Origin: Auanema rhodensis
Taxonomy: Eukaryota > Nematoda > Chromadorea > Rhabditida > Rhabditidae
Length of the DNA: 64,000 bases
Assembly: GCA_964057225.1 (NCBI GenBank)
Contig: OZ059900.1
Location: 5,962,501-6,026,500 of the forward strand
Direction of reading: 5' to 3'
Shown here: in pieces, positions 1 to 28,072 of the stretch
Layout of the letters: each line of letters opens with the position of its first letter
Numbering within the stretch: the first letter of the stretch is position 1
Position numbers and translations under genes: made by a program
The notes under the pieces: generated by a model
Told to the model about the DNA's origin: nothing
The model's database searches: none
What the model saw: only the letters and a program-made list of their open reading frames with translations

Positions 1-8072
<8,072 letters not shown>

Positions 8073-8715
8073 TTGTTGTTGTAATTTGGAACAATACTAT
8101 TGTCAATTAGCTATTTTTCTATTTAATAATGCAAATTTTAATAATTTAAACCTGAGCTCTGTTGCTTGTTTCATTTCTCATGATTTTCTTGCATTACTGT
8201 GGTGTCATTCGTTTATGTGATTGCTCGTTTAGTACGGAAATTTCTGACTTACTATCTCATTGATTTTATTTGAATAGCTTTTTATATATATATATTTTTT
8301 TTTGTTGATTCGTAAATTATGTTCCAGTTCTTCATAATAATAAAGAAGATTTTTAGGATTTCCTTATTCTTTTTTTAAAAAAATATATTTATATATATAT
8401 ATATCTATATTTTTGGCGATTACTTAATTGAATGTAAACATTCAAAACGAAAATAAGTTGATAATAGCGATCCTGATAGATAGGTTATTGCATCTTGCAA
8501 ACTGCCATCATCCTGAAATTATATTGGTTTTCAAGTAGAGTTTGTTATCATACTTTGTGGTTCTCTACTTTGTTTTCTTCTACTTTCAAATCACTATTCT
8601 TATCTTCTTCTGATGCTGTCCTATAAATATATAGGTTTAACGTTACCGGTTGTGTTTTGTGTTATTTACCCATCGTGTATGTCACTCATATCTAATTGGG
8701 GGATTCTAGAAAAAT
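8073..8715. other. Intergenic spacer, 3' flanks
   Basis: AT-rich spacer between two convergent genes. It holds a TA-rich simple stretch around 8283-8405. Similarity to the FAS copy 2 flank stops about 30 nt after the stop codon. One weak alternative exon of the minus-strand gene (about 8411-8514, after an ATAATTTCAG acceptor) is open for some 30 codons, but its phase does not fit the upstream exon. Confidence 0.6.
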
Positions 8716-10056
8716 TCAGTTGAATCGACGGTTGTTATGATAAATATTCAGAAAAACGTACTCTATCGGTGGACGAAGAACATCTTCCTCAGAACCGTCA
8801 CTGATATCGTTGTACTTTGCCTGTGCGCCTGAAAATTGTTTCTTAAGTATCTGCTGTTTTCAATCCATTTCATGCGTTTGAACATGTTGGATTAATAAGA
8901 CAAGTTCGCAAATCTCGTTAGTAAACGTAAAATTTGTTTTACCTTCTCGAGGGTCACGTCCTGGTTTTTTCTTAAAGATATCTCTATCGGGGCTAAGATT
9001 GTCAAAACTTAAACAATGATTGAACGAATTAATTTGAACTCTTCTAATTGCTTCACATAAATCATGCGTAGTCGGAAAATCTAAACTATTTGAATGAATT
9101 TCTACTTGCTGAATGTTCCGTGTCAATTTGTGTTGACTGTACACCAGAATTGGTGCATGACAATAAACATTTCTAATGCAAGCAAAAAAAAATTGCTTGT
9201 GGGCTGAAGAGGTGAATGGGTGGTACTTGCCTGAACGCATTAAACGTATTTCGTTTAACTGGTGCAGCCGTTCCTTCAATTGTCTATTCTGCCTTTCATA
9301 CATTCTCAGTAACCTGTAAGAAACATAAAACAAATATTTGCTAAAGAATTGCATTACAATATATTGCTTTTACTATATATCAAACTATAAGCTAGCTATT
9401 GTTTTAATAAATTTACCCAAGATGTTTGCAGTGGTTTTTACACATTGTCGTATCAGGGACTCTATGTTCATCTTTTACTGTGTTTTGCATTACATGCTCT
9501 GCTGTTCTAATCCTATGATTCTTCTTACGCTGCTGCCGACTTAGTGAGTGAGATCGGCTAATAATTTTATAACACATTTTAACTTGCATGAAATGTGAAA
9601 AAGATACCTCTCTTCCTGTGACTCACCAGACTCAGAGTATTCATAAAAGTTTGCTCGCTGAACATAGATTTCAAAAAGAAATTACAAATTATTTACTTGC
9701 CTTACTGCGTGCGTGGGCAGATACAGATCGTGTTTTACCACTTTTATTTCGTATCAATATAGATTTTTCCGCTTGTTTACCTGATGATTGCTCACCATAA
9801 ATAGATATTAAAGTTTTATGAAGTGAGTGCTGCTTACAGATTTCTTTTTTTTCTTAAAAATTTCTGATATAGGGATATAACATATACTTACTATGTGTTT
9901 TGCGTTGGTCATCATCAGTTTTGTTATGATGTGAATGATATTTTTCTTTACTTTTTTTCTTAATATCACTTTCAATTATAGGTAAGGCGGACTTTTGACG
10001 AGCTAAAAGAATAACTTTAGTTGATTATTGAGGTGTTAATACCAACCTTTATTCAT
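8716..10056 (-). CDS. Small basic coiled-coil protein, unrecognised
   Basis: Seven-exon minus-strand model, 212 aa, all junctions in phase: 10047-10056 (starts MNK), 9892-10002, 9701-9852, 9627-9657, 9444-9582, 9231-9313, 8716-8828. The N-terminal half is Lys/Arg/Ser/His-rich and probably disordered. Exon 6 encodes a short coiled-coil-like stretch (RMYERQNRQLKERLHQLNEI). The C-terminus has an acidic patch (DISDGSEED). Two introns use a GC donor (AAG|GCAAGT at 9700, CAG|GCAAGT at 9230); in both the next exon continues in phase, which supports them. Weaker points are the exon 3 acceptor (TTTTTAAG) and the exon 5 donor (GTGTAA); a different donor there would end the protein early. An X-box-like palindrome lies 262 bp upstream of the ATG, hinting at a ciliary role. 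The family was not recognised. Confidence 0.55.
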
Positions 10057-11471
10057 TTTTCAACTATTCAAGTAATAATTATTATCTATAAGAATGATGA
10101 AACCATGTGCATCAATTCGTGACGTGTAGCATAAAATATTATTGAATACTAAGCAACGAAGTCTGCTATAAGTATATTGTGTTCAAAGAAGGTACGACTA
10201 CAAATTTAGATTTTAACAAAAAGAAAAGAAAACTGCAAGCGTATTGAATAGATATTAGCCATGTCAAGCATACCCTTCTGACACGCTACCACTTATAGAC
10301 AAGTATTGGCGAGCCTGGTTGCTTAGCAACGGACATTATTACTTCATTCTGTTTATTCATTTGATACGAAAATGTTTGGAATTCCGAGAAACATTGAAGA
10401 AAAATTTATTAGAATTTCCAACGACTTCAAGTGATTAGTTCTTGCTCACGAAGAAATTACACTTCTTAAATTCCGAATGTTATGAAATTCAGTGAGAATT
10501 TATGCTTTTTTTTTGGATTTTTTTTTCTCAAGTAACAATTGTAAGAAGAGTATAACAAAGGATATGTTTCTTTGAAAAGGGAGAAAAAGTGTAAACCATA
10601 TGTGTCTTTTCCATATGACAAATTATCTTTAAGCTAAGTAGCTCTGAGATGTTTGCTCTCTTCATCCTATCGATTTCAATAACCAAAGACATTCGACTTC
10701 CTCTATCTTCACGTTTTCAATTTATTAGATGAAATGATTACAATTTTTTATTAACTCTAATTTAGCCAGCGTTTATGTTGTTCAAATGAAGATGACGTTC
10801 ATCAGCTTTATTTGAATCTGGAAACTCAAAAGAGTAGTGTAAATAGGAAAAGAGTAAAGTAAACAGAAGTTGTGTAGCATTGACAGATAGCTCGATCTCT
10901 CTCTCCTCTGCCGTTTCACCAATATCTCTAACTTTCCTGGCTTTCTTCACTTTATCATAAGAGCAATTCCGTTTTACTGATCATCTTATGTTCCATCCCA
11001 CCTTCACCTCTCGCTCTGGCGATTTCATCTGAGTGTCTCACCATGCATTTTGTTATCTGTTTTTTACTCGACACAATTGAAAACAATAGCAATTAATGAT
11101 TTTGAGTTCGATGGCTAGACTGCTTCTCGTAATTTATCTTTTAACCCTCATGTTACCTTAACCCCCTTCACTATCCCAGCAAATCCCTCAGTATGTTTTA
11201 AAATATTGTTGTATAGAAAAGCCAATGTTAATGCCGATTTCGCATTCGTCTACTTGTGTAATCTTGCAAGTAAACAACATTGTTTTGTATTTTCATTTTA
11301 CTCAGAAGTTACATAAACGAAATAGTATTACCATGCTTGTTTCATTATTTTTGTAGATTCTTTTCCAATACAATGCCTTTGTTTTTTTACTTTTTAACAC
11401 TTTCTCATTTAGTTTTTTCACCTTCTGCTCCTTTTCGCTTTTGCTGGCAGTCAGAGGAGCGGGCACCAGCC
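10057..11471. other. Intergenic, divergent promoter region
   Basis: About 1.4 kb between the divergent coiled-coil and kinase genes. Apart from the X-box-like site I see no supported gene. A 62-codon minus-strand frame at 10762-10950 has no convincing splice partners. An acceptor-like TTTTGCTGGCAG at 11439-11450, shortly before the kinase ATG, could be a trans-splice or 5' exon acceptor. Confidence 0.5.
10318..10330. promoter_or_regulatory. X-box-like RFX/DAF-19 site
   Basis: GTTGCTTAGCAAC is a near-perfect inverted repeat (GTTGCT-T-AGCAAC) matching the RFX-factor half-sites. In worms such sites, read by DAF-19, sit within a few hundred bp upstream of ciliary genes. It lies 262 bp upstream of the minus-strand coiled-coil gene and more than 1.1 kb from the plus-strand kinase. 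The one-base spacer differs from the usual two-base worm form. Confidence 0.45.
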
Positions 11472-14400
11472 ATGGTGATGCAAAATCACCCAGAAGGTAT
11501 GTGTTTAATTTATTAATTTTTTCAATTTTATTAATTGTTGCTATCATTTGTTGCATTTAGATTTTTCTGCAGCTTCTGCTTCTGTACATAATCAAATTAA
11601 AGCCCTCAGGTCAAATGTTCATTTTGAAAAGCAGTATGAAATCATGAAGCATTTAGGAGAGTTAGTATATATATTTGCTTTTTTCAAATTATTTAAACCT
11701 TTGCAGTGGAAAATTTGGGAAAGTTTATCATGTAAAAGATCGCTCAAATGGTAATGAATATGCTGCAAAGTTCATTAAATTAAAAAAGGTTAATATCTCA
11801 TATGTATATATACTCTCAATATGTGTATTATCAATATTTTGAATTTAATCGGCTAATCAAAATCATTTTAGGAAGGCGATAAAGCCGATGTTGAACGCGA
11901 AGTGTCTATTTTGAATCAATTGGGTCATCCAAAAATTGTTAAGATTCATGATGCCTTTTGTACTGTTAATCATAACGTTGTTTTAATAATGGAAATGTAA
12001 GTTTCAAACGTCTATGAACCTCACACACGTGATATACAGTGTTCGAGGTGGTGAACTATTCGATAGAATCGCTGATGAAAATTATGTGGTATCTGAAAGA
12101 AATGTGGCTCTGATAATTCGTCAGCTTTGTGAAGCAATCAGCTATATTCATCGTCAGCATATTATTCACTTGGACATCAAAGTTAGTTAGATTCATGTGG
12201 AATACTTCAAATTCTAGACGTGAATTGTTCGACTCCTTTGTTTTTTTATTTGCTTTTCTTAATTTTACTGCTTTCATAACATCACACCGATGTTTGATTT
12301 CACGTAAAAATCTAAAATAATGACACATGTCTGAAAAAATTGTTTTTTGATCATTGAACAAAATACGAATTGCATGATTGGAATGTTTCGCCACCACTAT
12401 ATAGATAATGTTAACAAAGAAACAGCTGTTCCGTAGTTCTTAGCATTCACAATAAGAAATAGAATAAAGGAAATGAATATATGAGAAAGAGAGAAAGAGC
12501 ATTTTTTCACCCTTTTTACCCTCTCTTTCATTAACCACACTTTACACATTTGCATTATCTCTAACATACCCTCCCTTTCTTTTTTTCTCATTTTCACGAA
12601 AACCAAGCTCACAAGACAATAAGGTGGCGCCCGCAAAAATCAAACAAATGCAAAGAAATACCGATCTTAACTTATTTTCAATATGAAATCAAAGGGCAGA
12701 AAGTAGCAAATTGTTTAAAAAAATAGAATTAGAAGTTTAAATTTTATAGTTTTCACTTTTCAGCCTGAAAATATTATGCTAATGTCTCAGAAATGTAATG
12801 AAATTAAATTGATTGATTTCGGATTAGCTCGGTTTTATGATGGTGAAGAGGTAACATCTGTCATACTCTTCAATCAATATATCAAACTTTATAGGATTTG
12901 AAATTTATGGCGGGAACACCAGAGTTTGCCGCACCGGAAGTGATCAAATTTGAGACGTTAGATTTTCATACAGATATGTGGAGCGTTGGCGTTATAACAT
13001 ATATATTGTAAATTAATATGAAACAACATAAAATATCAAGATATATAAATATTCTAGATTGTCCGGATATTCCCCATTTCTTGGAGATAACATAGCGGAA
13101 ACGTATTGTAATGTGGAGAAAGGAGAATGGTCATTCACAGAGGAATTTGACGAAATCAGCGATGAAGCTAAAGATTTTATTTCTAAGCTTCTTATATATA
13201 ATAAAGAGTGAGATAATTTTAAAAAATTGAAATTAAAGATACTTGATAATTTAAGTTTGAGAATGCTTCCTCTTGATTGCTTGGCTCATCCGTGGATTGC
13301 TAAAGATGAGCCTTCGAAAGTATCGATTTCGGACAAAACTAGGGAATCAGCCAAACGAAAACTTCGAGTTAGTTTATTTTTTTGTATGCACTTGGTGAAT
13401 GAAGTATGGCTAGCAATACAAAACTATTTAACATATTTAACATCCAAGGAACCTCAACAATCACTGAATGAAAAGTTAAGAAAATATTTTCACATCGTAA
13501 CTATTTATCCCGCTGCTTCCTGATTTGATTCAGCTTACAGTTACAACCTCATACTCACTTCCAAATTGAACACTAGCACATAATAAACAATGATTCTATT
13601 TATTTTTCTTAAGAACACAGTGATATGTGCTAATTTTTTGATCGCAATGAATCGAATTCGGGCAATGATTCATCAAAGGAACATGAATATATTACAAACC
13701 TTAAATGATGAAACAGAGGAAGTTAATAAGATGCATACTGAGGTATATACTGACTATTTTTTTGCAATGACATTGCTGTTAAAACGATGCTCAATACTAT
13801 GATAAATATTTTAAATATTAATGTTGAAATGATATTGAAATTCTGAAAAATTCATATTATTCACAGCCATATAGTTTTTATTTTATTTTAAATTAATTTT
13901 TATTCTCTTTCATATTATTTTTTTTATAATTTTTTGTATTGTAACAGGATGTTGGTCAGAAAGATGTTCCATGTAAGAAAGAAGAAAAGAAACCTGAATC
14001 TAATAGCTGTATTGAAATGGCTAAAAAAAGCAAAACTAATGAGGTAATTGTATAAATTATATTTTAATCCAATTAATGTCCTTTAAAGGCTGGAAAAACG
14101 ATGAAACTATCTCTCAAGGGTGAAATTAAGAAGAAGGAATCTAAGAAAAGAACAATTCCAACTATGGAATCATCACTTGAATGCTACTTTTCAAAAAAAT
14201 CTATTAAACGTGGCATAATCAGGCGAATCAAATCCGAAAGCTTCAGTGCAGTTTCGGCTAGTTTCCGGTCAAATATACGAGACAAAGTGATGACAAGCGC
14301 ATCGACATCAGTATCCTTCACACGGCGCAAAGTAATAACACCAAAGCGAGTAGTCAAACGGTCAGATGATGCTGTATTGACTCCAAGTGAAATGCTTCCG

Positions 14401-15599
14401 ATTGCCCGAAGAGCTTCTCTAGCATTAGCAAAAAATTCAAAATTAAATTTGAATTTTGAAACTAAGCCTCCCATGGCAAAACAAGAGAACATGCTGTCAT
14501 CAAAAAAGGCTTCACCGGAAGTAACTTCAGTCCTCAAATCAACAGGCAATATTTCGAAGAAGTCAAAGGTTCTTGAATGTCCTGAAACAAATACATCTCG
14601 GACACTGAGCATTAAGACGAAAGAGAGTGGAAAATCAAAAAACGAACAAGGAGAAGTTTCATGTAACAAATCTGCTTCGACGGTGAGTAACTTCAATGTT
14701 TGTTCTAACAGAAATACCTGTTTAACAACTTGTCAACAGTATAATCATTTGTTTATTTGATCATTTTGCAGAAAACAGCTGTTGATGAAAGCAAAACTAA
14801 TGTTGTCTTGAAGAAAAAGAGCATGAAACAAAAAAATGAACCATCATTGCCCAATGAAATAATCACAGGTAATTATAAAATAGTTCTGTTATTTTAATAT
14901 TGATTAATGATAACACAAATACTTTCTTTATTTCTTAGCCAAGGAGTTGAAAACTTCTGAAGTTCAACAAAAAACAAAACCGTCTATTAGCACATCATCT
15001 CTCAGCAACAAAGCTTCAATAGTAAAACCAAAGGTAGTCAAGCAAATTGTTTTTTATTTGAATTTTGAGCATTTTAGACTGCTTCCAATGGTCCCGAATT
15101 ACCCCGATCTAGTTCTCATAAAGAGAATAAAGAAGTAAGTAAAATCATTTTTGAATTTTAATAAGATTGCTCAGCATTTTTAAACAAGCAAAAAGAAAAT
15201 ATTGAAACAGTTTGTTTTTCATTACCATAGTGACTTTACTTAAAAAAATAATTTTTTGTTCAATTGTCAATTATAGGGCTCTTTCGAAAAGAAGACTAAG
15301 AAACGCAATGACAAATTGCCGGGAAAATGTAGTACGCCTGATCGTGGATATGCTAGAGAAACTTTGATTGAATCGGTAAACAATAATATCTTTAATTGAA
15401 ATAATATTTAATATTTTATTAGAATGATGAGTTTTCTTTTGATGTTCTCAAGGATAAGCTTTTAAGACGAGTCAGTGGAACAGATGAACAACTTATAAAG
15501 CGTGAATTACGCCCGCAGACAGTGAATTTGCCTGGCACATACACATCTAGTGTCAGAGATAAGTTAAAAAAATTTGAAAAACTCACAAACGTTTCATAG
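11472..15599 (+). CDS. MLCK/titin-type Ser/Thr protein kinase
   Basis: Seventeen-exon model, 759 aa, all junctions in phase: 11472-11496, 11561-11660, 11707-11788, 11872-11996, 12040-12181, 12764-12850, 12895-13007, 13058-13207, 13256-13367, 13614-13742, 13948-14043, 14089-14682, 14772-14868, 14939-15033, 15078-15134, 15277-15375, 15423-15599. The kinase domain starts about residue 30: glycine loop GDGKFGKVY, Lys in EYAAKFIK, HLDIKPENIM catalytic loop (the HLD form is typical of MLCK, titin, twitchin and DAPK), IDFGLA, GTPEFAAPEV activation segment, subdomain XI HPW. It is followed directly by a basic amphipathic stretch (AKRKLRNTVICANFLIAMNR), placed like the autoinhibitory/calmodulin-binding helix of MLCKs. 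The remaining roughly 430 residues are Lys/Ser-rich and low in complexity, with no Ig or FnIII domains. Upstream exons cannot be excluded. The 582-nt intron after exon 5 is the longest. Confidence 0.85.
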
Positions 15600-16045
15600 C
15601 TTTTTTATTTGCTTTTTGAGATTATGTGTCATTTTACAAAATTTCTTAATTTGTATATTCATTTTCAAGTTTTGGATTTTTTTCATTTTCAAGTTTAGAA
15701 CTATTGCCTATATATAAGACACTCACAGTTTTATGGCCAATCAGTCGCTTGTTCTGGCCTCTAAGATATTAAAAGATCTCTCGAATTCATTATTTCAAAC
15801 AAATCACGCTTTTCCTTTCCTTCTCAATTCTTTTTTTTTTTTCAATTTTTTTGACAAACCTTTTCGGATTTAAATTGGATCTCAGTGTGTGATTGTTACT
15901 CGTTTTGTTATGTAGCTATTGATGAACAAATGAATATATAAATAAACAATATTAGTATATATACATACAAATTATTTTATACTTAGATATGAGTTATAGT
16001 TAAAGTTATATGTCATTATATCTACAAACATACATTGTTGTTTAT
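15600..16045. other. Intergenic spacer
   Basis: AT-rich 3' flanks of two convergent genes. There are poly-T runs near 15829 and 15846, and no coding signal that I can support. Confidence 0.6.
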
Positions 16046-16292
16046 TCAGTTGTCGTTAATAGATACGGCATCCAAGTATATATTATCGTTGTGCTGAGTA
16101 TTCTTTTTTCTTTTCAGACAGCAACTCAGTGATCTCAGCGCATCAACCATATGGATTATGAAAAATATAATGAGTAATATCCCAAATGTGTAGCATAGAC
16201 TGACTAAAAGATATAAATGGAGGTCAAAGTTCTTTATAAACACATCGGCTAAACTCACTCAAAGCAAATTGAAAATCTTGTAGCATAAGCAT
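16046..16292 (-). CDS. Micro-gene: single-pass membrane protein
   Basis: Two-exon minus-strand model (16259-16292 and 16046-16203) joined by a 55-nt intron with GTGAGT donor and TTTTAG acceptor, in phase 1. It encodes about 63 aa: a short N-terminus, one strongly hydrophobic helix (LCYTFGILLIIFFIIHMV), a Cys pair and basic stop-transfer (CCLKRKKN), then a polar tail. The topology resembles small channel-accessory subunits such as the KCNE type, but this rests on shape only. A longer unspliced frame starting at 16258 also exists; the in-phase canonical splice sites favour the spliced form. Confidence 0.5.
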
Positions 16293-17563
16293 TGTGGTAG
16301 AGAAGATTTGAGATGTTTTAGAATATGCAATGCACACTACCTAGATTTAGGCGGATCCATACAACGAAGCTCGTTTTGTTTGAATGATGAGCTGTAGTCT
16401 TGACAACTCTGTGAAAATTGCAGTGTTGGGATAATTCTACGATCCACAAGACACTTTAGTGTATGTGTACAGAAAAAAACGAGCAAAAATAAGAGAAAAA
16501 ATAATCAAGCTGCTCTATGAAGCCTTTCTTTAATCCAGGATTTAAAAGATAGAAGTTTAAATTGGAGTTTCAGTCGGCTAGAAAAATGGTATATTTGATG
16601 AAATAAACTAAACTGCCGTTTTGCTCGAGGTTGGAGCTGAAACTGATTTGAAAAAAATATTTGAAGCTCAATTACCATGGATGAGAAAGAGAGAAATCAT
16701 TCCCAATTTTTATAGAACACAAGTCTTTAAAGACCAAAAAAACGTTAAAATGGAGATCAGATTATGTGTTTTTGCTGCCAGTATTAAGACACAGCAGTCT
16801 GTGAATTCAGTTAAGTTCTTTTTCATTTTCTGAAATGTGCTTAACCGCATGTCATAAAAAAATGTCTTGTTCGAAGAAATAAGAAAAAAATTAATTTTGT
16901 TCATTTCTAAACCACCATGCTAAGCAATTAAAAAAAGGAGGAAATTGTTGGGTTTTTCTTTTCAACAACCAACAAAGGAAATTGAATTTTTTTTCAGGAA
17001 TGAATAATCAGTGCTAATTTTTCATCCAACTCAGCAATTTCTCGAATTAAACGTGCAAGAAATATAGCATCTTGTGATTCAACTAGCATTCATCATATAC
17101 AATGAAATGAAATCAAAACTGTTAGTTTTGTGAAATATTTATTACATATACCAATATAATATATGATAATTATTTTTACGAAAAGATATATTTGTACAGG
17201 AAAAGAGCATAGAAGAGATTTTGGAATTTATTTTATTTCTTATTTATTGGTAATTCATTCATCTTACCCATTTCCTATATCCTATTGGTCTAATAGATTA
17301 CAAGATTATCCTCGGGAAACATGTTGAATAAGGGATTTAAGCATTTAGATTTACCAAAAAAATGAGGATGATTTATGAATGAGCATCTCGTTCCTCGAAC
17401 TGAATTCATTGTGTGTTTTCCAGTTTTACTAGTGTTGTCATTGACTATATGTCTCACTGTTAAATTACAAATACCAACAAAAAAAAACATTCTCAGAATG
17501 AATTTTTAGATATTTAACCATATATACTTGTCTTTTATTCAAAACTATTTCCAGATATTTGTC
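16293..17563. other. Intergenic region
   Basis: About 1.27 kb of AT-rich sequence between the two micro-genes. Short open frames (16621-16833 plus, 17290-17490 minus) lack splice partners or recognisable motifs. I see nothing I can support here. Confidence 0.5.
17545..17554 (+). promoter_or_regulatory. Candidate trans-splice acceptor
   Basis: CTATTTCCAG lies 9 nt before the ATG of the micro-gene at 17564. In nematodes a TTTCAG-like acceptor with no upstream exon, just before a start codon, is typical of spliced-leader addition. A cis 5' UTR intron is equally possible. Confidence 0.4.
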
Positions 17564-17772
17564 ATGAGTGATCAACCGAATTCTAATAGAAGACCTAATG
17601 CGGATCATTTCATAGGTATGAAAATTCTTTTTTTTGTTCATTTAAACTTATTCTTATTTTAGTACAACATTGGGAATTGGTTGTCATTTTCTGTATTTCA
17701 AGTTGGGCTTGCTCAATATTTCTAGCTTTGATGCTATGCGAGGAAATGCGCAAAATGTGCATTAGAAAATAA
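17564..17772 (+). CDS. Micro-gene: single-pass membrane protein
   Basis: Two exons (17564-17615, 17663-17772) joined in phase 1 by a 47-nt intron with GTATGA donor and TATTTTAG acceptor, giving 53 aa. The N-terminus is polar (MSDQPNSNRRPNADHF). One hydrophobic segment (WELVVIFCISSWACSIFLAL) follows, and then a short tail with Cys and basic residues (CEEMRKMCIRK). It has the same gene plan as the minus-strand micro-gene 1.3 kb away (short first exon, phase-1 intron, one membrane helix, basic tail), but I see no clear residue similarity. Function unknown. Confidence 0.55.
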
Positions 17773-18528
17773 GAAGATCTCTCTCTTAAAAGATTGAACA
17801 GTTGAATCAAATGTAGTAATTTCAATAAACAATTTACCGTTTTCTTTGTTTTTCTTTAAAATGTGGTATGCAAAGACATACATATATGCATATAATAATA
17901 TACCTAAACAGCTGTTTACGATTTCTTCCCAATAGTTTAGTAACGCTTTTCATTCGTATTAAAGCTTTTGTAGTTTCTCTGTACACCCCCATCTAACATT
18001 CAGTTGTGTTTTAATACGCCTCCACAGTTTGTATATATCCAACCCTTTATCTCCAATCTTATACAATTCCGACACATTATCGCTTTGAGAAATCATAACA
18101 TTTTTGCAACACCCACTCAAATTCCGCCTCATATTTGCGGCAAAACCCTTATCATTAGGCCTGAAGCTTGTGAATTCATCATTGTTCATTTTTCAGTCGC
18201 TCGGACACGACAATACATTTTTTTAAATATTTTATGGTTTTCTTATATAGATAGAAGCAATTGTTTTTCTCATTCTTCCAATTTTGGTTTTTTTATGAAT
18301 CATTTACCAATGTCTTTGATATGAGTAATAGCAATATTGCCTTGTATGCCCTCTTGTAAACAAAATAAAACTGTTTTTTTTAATTTTAATTCTATGCTTA
18401 ACGTAAAAGACTTTCTTTATAAAAAATCCACTGGTAACAAACACTCATACTACTCTTTCAAATTTTATTTCTACGCTTTTTTATTCACTATACATTTATA
18501 CTTAACAGTAACCTGTGCACAAATTATT
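17773..18528. other. Upstream region of FAS copy 2
   Basis: Intergenic. A CTTAACAG acceptor at 18501-18508, 20 nt before the FAS start codon, is a plausible trans-splice site. Open frames on both strands (17959-18189 minus, 18004-18324 plus) overlap each other and show no motif. Confidence 0.5.
18501..18508 (+). promoter_or_regulatory. Candidate trans-splice acceptor for FAS copy 2
   Basis: CTTAACAG sits 20 nt upstream of the start codon. No partner donor is evident nearby, so spliced-leader addition is the simplest reading. Confidence 0.35.
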
Positions 18529-27467
<8,939 letters not shown>

Positions 27468-28072
27468 TTGTTGTTGTAATTTGGAACACTATCATTATTT
27501 TCTAATTCTTGAAAAGTTTTATTATCTCATAATTGCTAATTTCGTTTTTTTTGTTTTTGTTTACACGGATTACTGTTCTGAGTGTGTGATTGTTTTCACA
27601 TATTTTTTTCCGCCAAGTTTTTCCACGACTGTACTTTATTTTTGAAATGAAGTGATAAATGTTTTGAATATTGCCGCCTCTAGTTGGAATTATTTTGACC
27701 GAAACACTACAGTATAAGAAGAATGGAACGTCACGTTCATGTATTATAGTTTGCTATCACTATAAGGTCAAAGAATACTTGATCAAACCAGTAGGAGTAG
27801 TTGGTTCCTACACTGTTGCTGATCTACTGTTGATCTACGGGAAACGCTTTATTAGTCATCATTATTTTCATTTACTCTCATTATAACCGATCATTGGATT
27901 AGAATAATTTTTATTTATTTTTTTTCTATTTCTCTTTTACTTTATCTCTTTATCTGTCATTGATTAATTTGTAGGTAAATTGAGTTTAACATTGCAAACA
28001 AATCAGCTTTTGAAAATTGAAATGGTTGGATAATAATTATATTTTGAAATTACTCATTATTTAAAATTTGAG
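27468..28072. other. Intergenic / unresolved 5' end of repeat gene
   Basis: Flank of FAS copy 2, and the region where the first exon of the modular repeat gene should lie. A short candidate first exon (ATG near 27723, six codons, then GTATTA) would be in phase with the first supported exon at 28073, but this is weak. No other motif is seen. Confidence 0.35.

Noticed and set aside
8860-9354. 164-codon minus-strand frame read as one gene
   Set aside because: A TTTCTTACAG acceptor and a GC donor with in-phase downstream exon indicate that only 9231-9313 is exon; the rest is intron.
10762-10950. 62-codon minus-strand frame as a gene
   Set aside because: No splice partners and no recognisable domain; position within a divergent promoter region.
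16621-16833. 70-codon plus-strand frame
   Set aside because: No acceptor or donor continuing it, low complexity, opposite frame equally open.
27671-27886. 71-codon frame upstream of the repeat gene as its first exon
   Set aside because: It does not begin with ATG and has no donor leading in phase to 28073.
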